Positions 13,558-17,118 of a stretch of 17,118 nt of DNA are shown piece by piece. The first letter of the stretch is position 1. Each line of letters begins with the position of its first letter. The notes under the pieces were generated by a model, which was given only the letters and a program-made list of their open reading frames with translations, was not told the DNA's origin and did not search any database. A program made the position numbers and the translations under genes. Source of the DNA: PALSA-1336 sp964592725 (GTDB lineage Bacteria; Patescibacteriota; Doudnabacteria; UBA920); NCBI GenBank assembly GCA_964592725.1, contig CAZQFQ010000032.1:1-17118 (forward strand), written 5' to 3'.

Positions 13558-13853
13558 AATACCCTTTTAGCAACATGAAAGAACGCGTCGGTATATCGGA
13601 CCGCGCTTTTTTTGCGATCGTCGGGACCGCCGCGGCTTTATTTGTCCTTGGCGCTGTTGACCTTGTCGCCTTGGTCGTTGTCTTTCCGTCGTTCGCCGCG
13701 GGGTTAATACTTGGGTCCAAGTACCCCGCCAAAGTCAAAGCTTTCTTGTCGCCGCCGCCCCCGACCAACAAAACCAAAGAGCTAGAGGACAAAATCAAAA
13801 CCCTTGAAACCGAGCTAGAGAAATACAAACCAAAGGGGGACACGCCGAAATGA
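13554..13853 (+). CDS. Membrane protein with C-terminal coiled coil, 99 aa
   Basis: Coupled to both neighbours by ATGA overlaps. A hydrophobic stretch, residues ~19-53, forms two close helices (AFFAIVGTAAALFVLGAVDL, then VALVVVFPSFAAGLILG), then a Pro-rich hinge (LSPPPPTNK) and a C-terminal coiled coil (KELEDKIKTLETELEKYK). The coiled coil should extend into the cytoplasm and could dock a partner such as the ATPase encoded downstream. No family recognised. Confidence 0.76.
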   Translation: MKYPFSNMKERVGISDRAFFAIVGTAAALFVLGAVDLVALVVVFPSFAAGLILGSKYPAKVKAFLSPPPPTNKTKELEDKIKTLETELEKYKPKGDTPK

Positions 13854-14143
13854 CAACCCCCGAATACCCTTTTGAAAAACCCGCAACGAACGCCGCCGCG
13901 CCGAAAACAAAACGCAAGTTTCCCAAGCTTTCCCTTAAACGCCTAAAAGAAATCGTGGACCTTGCAAGCTTAATTCTTTTGTTCTACGGTTGCGGCGTCG
14001 TCACGGGCGTTTTTGGCAACCCCTTTTTTAAATCGTTTTGGTTCCTAAGTCGCGCCGACGCTTTCACCGTCGGGTACTGTTGCATTGTTTTCTTTATCGC
14101 CGTTGCGATCGTGCGGGGTACGTCGCGGGGGTCCAAGAAATGA
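13850..14143 (+). CDS. Two-helix membrane protein, 97 aa
   Basis: ATG at 13850 overlaps the previous stop and has GGGGG at 13835-13839. A basic, Pro-rich N-terminus of about 36 residues (KTKRKFPKLSLKRLKEIVD) precedes two membrane helices (~37-55, LASLILLFYGCGVVTGVFG, and ~70-88, AFTVGYCCIVFFIAVAIV) and a basic tail. Both ends should lie inside. Similar size and topology to its two upstream neighbours, without visible sequence identity. Function unknown. Confidence 0.76.
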   Translation: MTTPEYPFEKPATNAAAPKTKRKFPKLSLKRLKEIVDLASLILLFYGCGVVTGVFGNPFFKSFWFLSRADAFTVGYCCIVFFIAVAIVRGTSRGSKK

Positions 14144-14304
14144 CGGGGGGCGTTATGCCCGTGTTGGGTTGCATTGATCGGCGGCTTTATCTTGAAAAAG
14201 TCGCCGCGGGCAAACGTGACGCCGTGGACCCGTGCCTTATGTGCGATCAACGCGGCGAACATTACAAAGTGGTTATCTGCTTTGGGGACGGCGTGAAAGC
14301 ATGA
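14140..14304 (+). CDS. Small Cys-containing protein, 54 aa
   Basis: ATG at 14140 overlaps the preceding TGA. It contains a CxxC knuckle (PCLMCDQRGEHYK) plus flanking single cysteines (GCIDRR, VICFGDG), consistent with one metal site. The N-terminal part before the knuckle is a basic helix. Its position between membrane proteins and a second Cys-rich gene mirrors the style of the left-hand gene train. Confidence 0.65.
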   Translation: MTGGVMPVLGCIDRRLYLEKVAAGKRDAVDPCLMCDQRGEHYKVVICFGDGVKA

Positions 14305-14465
14305 CGAAACGACCGACACGTTTCATGCCCCGTAATAAGCGTATGAAATGCCCCGCCCACACAATCGGGCTTTTCCGCGACAAAAGCCTTAACTTGCAAA
14401 AGCGTTGTTACTGCTTAAAGACGGGCAAAACCTGTAATGTAATTAACTGTTTGGGGCGTGACTAA
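14301..14465 (+). CDS. Basic Cys-rich small protein, 54 aa
   Basis: I choose the ATG at 14301, which overlaps the upstream TGA, over a longer GTG frame from 14232 that would run inside the previous gene. The N-terminus is very basic (MTKRPTRFMPRNKRMKC). Cysteines follow in KCPAH, RCYCLKTGKTC and NC, enough for a treble-clef- or knuckle-like zinc site. Probably nucleic-acid binding, judged from charge and Cys pattern only. The next gene starts directly after its TAA. Confidence 0.65.
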   Translation: MTKRPTRFMPRNKRMKCPAHTIGLFRDKSLNLQKRCYCLKTGKTCNVINCLGRD

Positions 14466-14834
14466 ATGAGTGATACGGGCAACAAAGGATTTTATTCGGC
14501 GGCGTCCTATCTCGGGCAAGACCACCGCATAAGCAACGGAATTCTGAAAGAAACGGCTTGCATGGCTATTGAAGAAAGGGTTTTGATCGCGGACCTTGAA
14601 GCCATTAAAAAGATTTTTCCCTTGCTTGACCAGATCGGCGACATGGATATGAAAACCTTAATCGACAAAATCATTTTACCCTTGATTAAAAACGAGGGTT
14701 ATGCAAAATGGCAACGCGACGTCGTCACGGATATGGCGATTAAGAAAGGCGAGAGTATGCCTTCGGACGGTTGGAAAAAGAATAAGGGACATGAAAAAGC
14801 CGACGACGCGGTCGAAGGGGACGACGAGCCATAA
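14466..14834 (+). CDS. Soluble helical protein, 122 aa
   Basis: ATG immediately follows the previous TAA. No signal peptide, membrane helix or cysteine cluster (one Cys near residue 32). Central region is helical (ADLEAIKKIFPLLDQIGDMD, then KTLIDKIILPLIK), and the C-terminal ~25 residues are charged and likely disordered, ending in an acidic GDDEP. Likely cytoplasmic and perhaps a partner of the ATPase or of coiled-coil neighbours. I do not recognise it. Confidence 0.75.
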   Translation: MSDTGNKGFYSAASYLGQDHRISNGILKETACMAIEERVLIADLEAIKKIFPLLDQIGDMDMKTLIDKIILPLIKNEGYAKWQRDVVTDMAIKKGESMPSDGWKKNKGHEKADDAVEGDDEP

Positions 14835-14936
14835 ATGAAAGTCCGTTTTGCAAAGGTCCTTTCAAGCCCGATCTTTCTTTCGGGCGTCGCTTTTGTCGTG
14901 TTGGTTGTGTTGCGTTTGTTGATATGGGGGTTTTGA
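14835..14936 (+). CDS. Single-helix membrane microprotein, 33 aa
   Basis: The ATG at 14835 directly follows the previous TAA. Product: a short basic N-terminus (MKVRFAKVLSS), one membrane helix (PIFLSGVAFVVLVVLRLLIW) and GF at the end. It ends three bases before the ATPase start. Genes this small are often spurious, but exact packing between two good genes and a clean helix favour it. Confidence 0.55.
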   Translation: MKVRFAKVLSSPIFLSGVAFVVLVVLRLLIWGF

Positions 14937-14939
14937 ACT

Positions 14940-15875
14940 GTGACGTTTAGCGAGCTTGAAAAATACGTCGCCCACGCGGACGCATTGAGAAAAACCGACC
15001 CGTCCGTGGTTGATCTCCGCGACGTCCCGCCAAAGCTCATACGGCTTTTAGCTCGGGTGTACCAAAAAGAAATGTCGGTTACAGTGATAAAGGGAATTCC
15101 CCAAAGCGGAAAGACAAACACGGCTTTATTATTCGCGGAGATTCTACGCGCCATGGGCGTCGTTAACGAGTTTGCGACAAACTCGCCGATCTTGCCTTGC
15201 GTGACTTGGATTAAAAAAGTCGAAGCGTTAAACACGTTGACGCTTTGGGGTTACAGTAACCCGAAGAAAAAGCTTTTCGTGTACGACGAGCTTATTGAAA
15301 GCTCTACAAACCGCCGCGCCATGTCCGAGTTAAACGTCGCATGGGTGAAAAATCTCGGTCAAATCTCGCACCAATCCATGCACATATTGGCGATTGTCCA
15401 AGAGGAACAGGGAGGTAAAAAGTTTTATGAAAGCGCCTTTCTTGACCCCGCCTATTTGCGGGGCGTATGGATTAAGGAAACAAGGCAAACCGCTATTTTC
15501 AAAAGCCGCTTTTACGACGAATATAAAGACGGCTTTCGATTAACGACTATACCTAAAACAAAGGTCCCATACGACAAACATGTCCATGCGTTCTTTCAAT
15601 TAACCGCGACCACCGCCCTAGACCAAATAAACCTTTTACCGCTGACAATGCAAGTCGCCGTTTTATATTCTAAGCCCGAGATCGGTTACGACGAAATACA
15701 GAAACAATGTAGTTTGCCGCATAAGAAGCAAGTGCAAAGAGAAATTAAAAAGGCGTTGCGGTTGCTGTTGCAAACCGAAGCGGGGCGGTCGGCGCTTGCC
15801 CAAGTTTCTTTAAGTAAAAATTCGGCGGGTCCCGACGTTGACGAGGATAAGCCCGAAAAAAAAGCCGTAGCTTAA
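14940..15875 (+). CDS. P-loop ATPase, 311 aa, candidate DNA-translocating or assembly motor
   Basis: Walker A is GIPQSGKT at residues 52-59 and Walker B is KLFVYDE at 111-117, with the acidic pair D116-E117. A sensor-like segment follows (LGQISHQSMHILAIVQEEQ, ~139-157), with an Arg pair in SSTNRRAMSEL (R125-R126) that could act in trans. After the ATPase core (~45-215) a helical C-terminal part (~228-280, including KPEIGYDEIQKQCSLPHKKQ) looks like a winged-helix or HTH module, and an acidic/basic tail ends it. The layout recalls HerA/FtsK, Zot-like and archaeal virus packaging ATPases; the exact family is not resolved. Start GTG with GGGGG nine bases upstream. Last gene of the plus operon. 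Confidence 0.88.
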   Translation: MTFSELEKYVAHADALRKTDPSVVDLRDVPPKLIRLLARVYQKEMSVTVIKGIPQSGKTNTALLFAEILRAMGVVNEFATNSPILPCVTWIKKVEALNTLTLWGYSNPKKKLFVYDELIESSTNRRAMSELNVAWVKNLGQISHQSMHILAIVQEEQGGKKFYESAFLDPAYLRGVWIKETRQTAIFKSRFYDEYKDGFRLTTIPKTKVPYDKHVHAFFQLTATTALDQINLLPLTMQVAVLYSKPEIGYDEIQKQCSLPHKKQVQREIKKALRLLLQTEAGRSALAQVSLSKNSAGPDVDEDKPEKKAVA

Positions 15876-15886
15876 AAAAGAAAAAG
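15874..15886 (-). terminator. T-rich terminator of the fibre gene
   Basis: On the minus strand, directly after the fibre stop (15889-15891), CCTTTTTCTTTTTT runs into the end of the convergent ATPase gene. Same form as the T-tract at 11287-11302. Confidence 0.5.
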
Positions 15887-15888
15887 GT

Positions 15889-17118
15889 TTATGATTTAAC
15901 TTCTTCGATCGTTGCCGCGACGCACCTGAATATGTCGCTTGAACTTGCCGACCCCCACTTGAAATTAAGCTGTATGATTAACGCCGAGGTTGACGGGTTC
16001 GCCGTTCCCAAGGACGCGCCCGAGTAACTCGTTGTTTCTGTGTATGAATAAGCCGCCGATGTCCCAAGATCGCCTTCTATTTCCCCTGAAAAATAAACCG
16101 TCGGGTTTGCCCCTGTCGAGCCAACTGTAACTAAGCCTTGCATATACCAAGGTTCGTTAGTTATTGACGTCGCGATTGTTGGACCTAAAACTATTGTCGT
16201 CGTACCTGTTAACGTCGTCACGCCTATTCTAACTATCCAACTAGACGCGTCTGTGGTTGACGCCGTGCTTACGACGCCGCCCGCTGTGATTCTGTAAGTT
16301 TGCCCCACGTCCATTGTGTTTGCGGGTATTGTGTAACCAACTATTTGTGTTTCTGTTGCGGAATTATATATGTCGTCGGGCGCTTGCTCTGACGCTAACC
16401 CCGTTATCCCCGCGGGTCCTTGTGGTCCTATGGTTCCTTGTGGTCCGATCGTTCCCGCGGGTCCTTGTGGTCCGATCGTTCCTTGTGGTCCGATCGTTCC
16501 CGCGGGTCCTTGTGGTCCGATCGTTCCTTGTGGTCCGATCGTTCCCGCGGGTCCTTGTGGTCCGATCGTTCCCGCGGGTCCTGTCGCGCCGTTTTGCGCC
16601 ATTTCATTCCACGCGCCGCCGCTGTAAATATACGAAATTCCGTTAACGGTGTTGTAGTATGCCCAATCAGTCAAAGGACTAGAGGGGGCGCTTGATAATG
16701 AGCCTTGCCAAAGTATGCTTAACCCGTTCGTGCCGTTGGTCCCGTTAGTGCCCGCCGCCCCTGTTAAGTTAACTTCAAAAGTCCATGTTCCCGCAATCTT
16801 TGTGTATACGTACCCGTTTGTCGTGTCAAGGTAAAAGTCCCCTGTTGCGCCCGTTCCCGCGCTTGGCGCGGTCGTTCCATACCACCATGTTAACCCGTTC
16901 GTGCCGTTGGTCCCGTTAGTGCCCGCCGCCCCTGTTAAGTTAACTTCAAAAGTCCATGTTCCCGCAATCTTTGTGTATACGTACCCGTTTGTCGTGTCAA
17001 GGTAAAAGTCCCCTGTTGCGCCCGTTCCCGCGCTTGGCGCGGTCGTTCCATACCACCATGTCGCCCCGTTGGTTCCTGCGGGTCCTTGTGGTCCTATGGT
17101 TCCTTGTGGTCCGATCGT
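15889..17118 (-). CDS. Collagen-like repeat fibre protein (5' end outside window), at least 409 aa
   Basis: The frame is open from the window edge to the TAA at 15889; a TTG at 16674 is internal, not the start. From the N-terminal side: Gly-rich repeats (TIGPQGTIGPQGPAG), two identical 57-residue modules with TWWYGTTAPSAGTG and GDFYLDTTNGYVYTKIAGTW, a short LTDWAYYNTVNGISYIYSGG module, about 21 Gly-X-Y triplets (16402-16590) and a beta-rich C-terminal domain (~160 residues, YTIPANTMDVGQTYRI near its start) typical of fibre tips. Such GDxYLDT and collagen modules are known from phage tail or head fibres and surface fibrils. Probably a trimeric receptor-binding fibre. Transcribed toward the plus operon. 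Confidence 0.85.
   Translation of the reverse strand, partial: TIGPQGTIGPQGPAGTNGATWWYGTTAPSAGTGATGDFYLDTTNGYVYTKIAGTWTFEVNLTGAAGTNGTNGTNGLTWWYGTTAPSAGTGATGDFYLDTTNGYVYTKIAGTWTFEVNLTGAAGTNGTNGTNGLSILWQGSLSSAPSSPLTDWAYYNTVNGISYIYSGGAWNEMAQNGATGPAGTIGPQGPAGTIGPQGTIGPQGPAGTIGPQGTIGPQGPAGTIGPQGTIGPQGPAGITGLASEQAPDDIYNSATETQIVGYTIPANTMDVGQTYRITAGGVVSTASTTDASSWIVRIGVTTLTGTTTIVLGPTIATSITNEPWYMQGLVTVGSTGANPTVYFSGEIEGDLGTSAAYSYTETTSYSGASLGTANPSTSALIIQLNFKWGSASSSDIFRCVAATIEEVKS
16402..16590 (-). repeat. 45-bp repeat encoding Gly-X-Y triplets
   Basis: About 21 uninterrupted Gly-X-Y triplets built from a five-triplet unit (GPA-GTI-GPQ-GTI-GPQ), 45 bases per unit, with three full units and a shorter first one. 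Almost identical bases between units point to recent expansion, and the copy number is likely to vary. Confidence 0.9.
16719..17060 (-). repeat. 171-bp perfect tandem duplication in the fibre gene
   Basis: Copies at 16719-16889 and 16890-17060 appear identical by eye, with a period of 171 bases, exactly 57 codons, so the frame is kept. Each codes for one WWYG ... GDFYLDT ... TFEVNLTGAAGTNG module. It marks recent duplication or possible assembly collapse of a longer array. Confidence 0.9.

Noticed and set aside
14940..15875. Large terminase or Rep helicase
   Set aside because: Only Walker A, Walker B and a sensor-like segment are visible; there is no nuclease domain, and the length is short for a terminase. 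No Rep motifs (HUH or primase) are seen.
16314..16695. Three plus-strand frames across the Gly-X-Y repeat
   Set aside because: They are low-complexity shadows of the collagen-like repeat (GPCGPIVPAG or RSLWSDRS patterns), opposite to the real fibre gene.
16402..17060. CRISPR array
   Set aside because: The repeats are in frame, code for Gly-X-Y or beta modules, and have no unique spacers.

Overview
The window looks like part of a mobile element or virus of an archaeon, assembled from metagenomic data (there is a 10-N scaffold gap at 632-641). The archaeal assignment rests on several signs: TATA-like boxes about 40-55 bases upstream of operon starts instead of -10/-35 pairs, T-rich terminators, frequent TTG and GTG starts, a compact tyrosine recombinase, and secreted proteins with Thr/Pro linkers, beta-repeat domains and C-terminal membrane anchors of the kind common on archaeal surfaces. 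A Bathyarchaeia-like or methanogen-related host is a guess. No rRNA, tRNA, CRISPR array or insertion sequence was found, and I saw no replication protein, terminase, portal or tailed-phage capsid gene.

Layout. (1) 1-2929, plus strand: a train of about a dozen very small genes, most overlapping by 4 bases (ATGA or TTGA) or nearly touching, many encoding Cys-rich putative zinc-binding proteins. (2) 5345-2907, minus strand: tyrosine recombinase followed by four small genes (membrane, coiled-coil, membrane, zinc ribbon) that look like one operon. (3) 5346-5721: the largest non-coding stretch, holding the recombinase promoter, a possible attachment/operator site, a strong hairpin downstream of a second TATA box, and the terminator of the next operon. 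(4) 11691-5722, minus strand: six genes for membrane and surface proteins: a small two-helix membrane protein, a 680-residue protein with four beta-repeats and four C-terminal membrane helices, a four-helix protein, a ~620-residue two-domain surface protein with a Thr/Pro linker, a ~258-residue anchored surface protein, and a 138-residue polytopic protein. (5) 11692-11812: divergent control region with an inverted repeat around the TATA box and a spaced direct repeat. (6) 11813-15875, plus strand: eleven tightly packed genes, mostly small membrane proteins and two Cys-rich proteins, ending in a P-loop ATPase. (7) 15889-17118, minus strand and running off the window: a fibre-like protein with repeated GDFYLDT-type modules, a collagen-like Gly-X-Y stretch and a beta-rich C-terminal domain.

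How the parts may fit: secreted, membrane-anchored surface proteins (spikes or adhesins), several small membrane proteins (candidate coat or envelope proteins), a P-loop ATPase (DNA translocation or virion assembly), a collagen-like fibre and an integrase together suggest an integrating, membrane-containing, non-tailed virus, or a plasmid-like element that displays surface proteins. This is an inference from gene content; no single gene here proves a virion.
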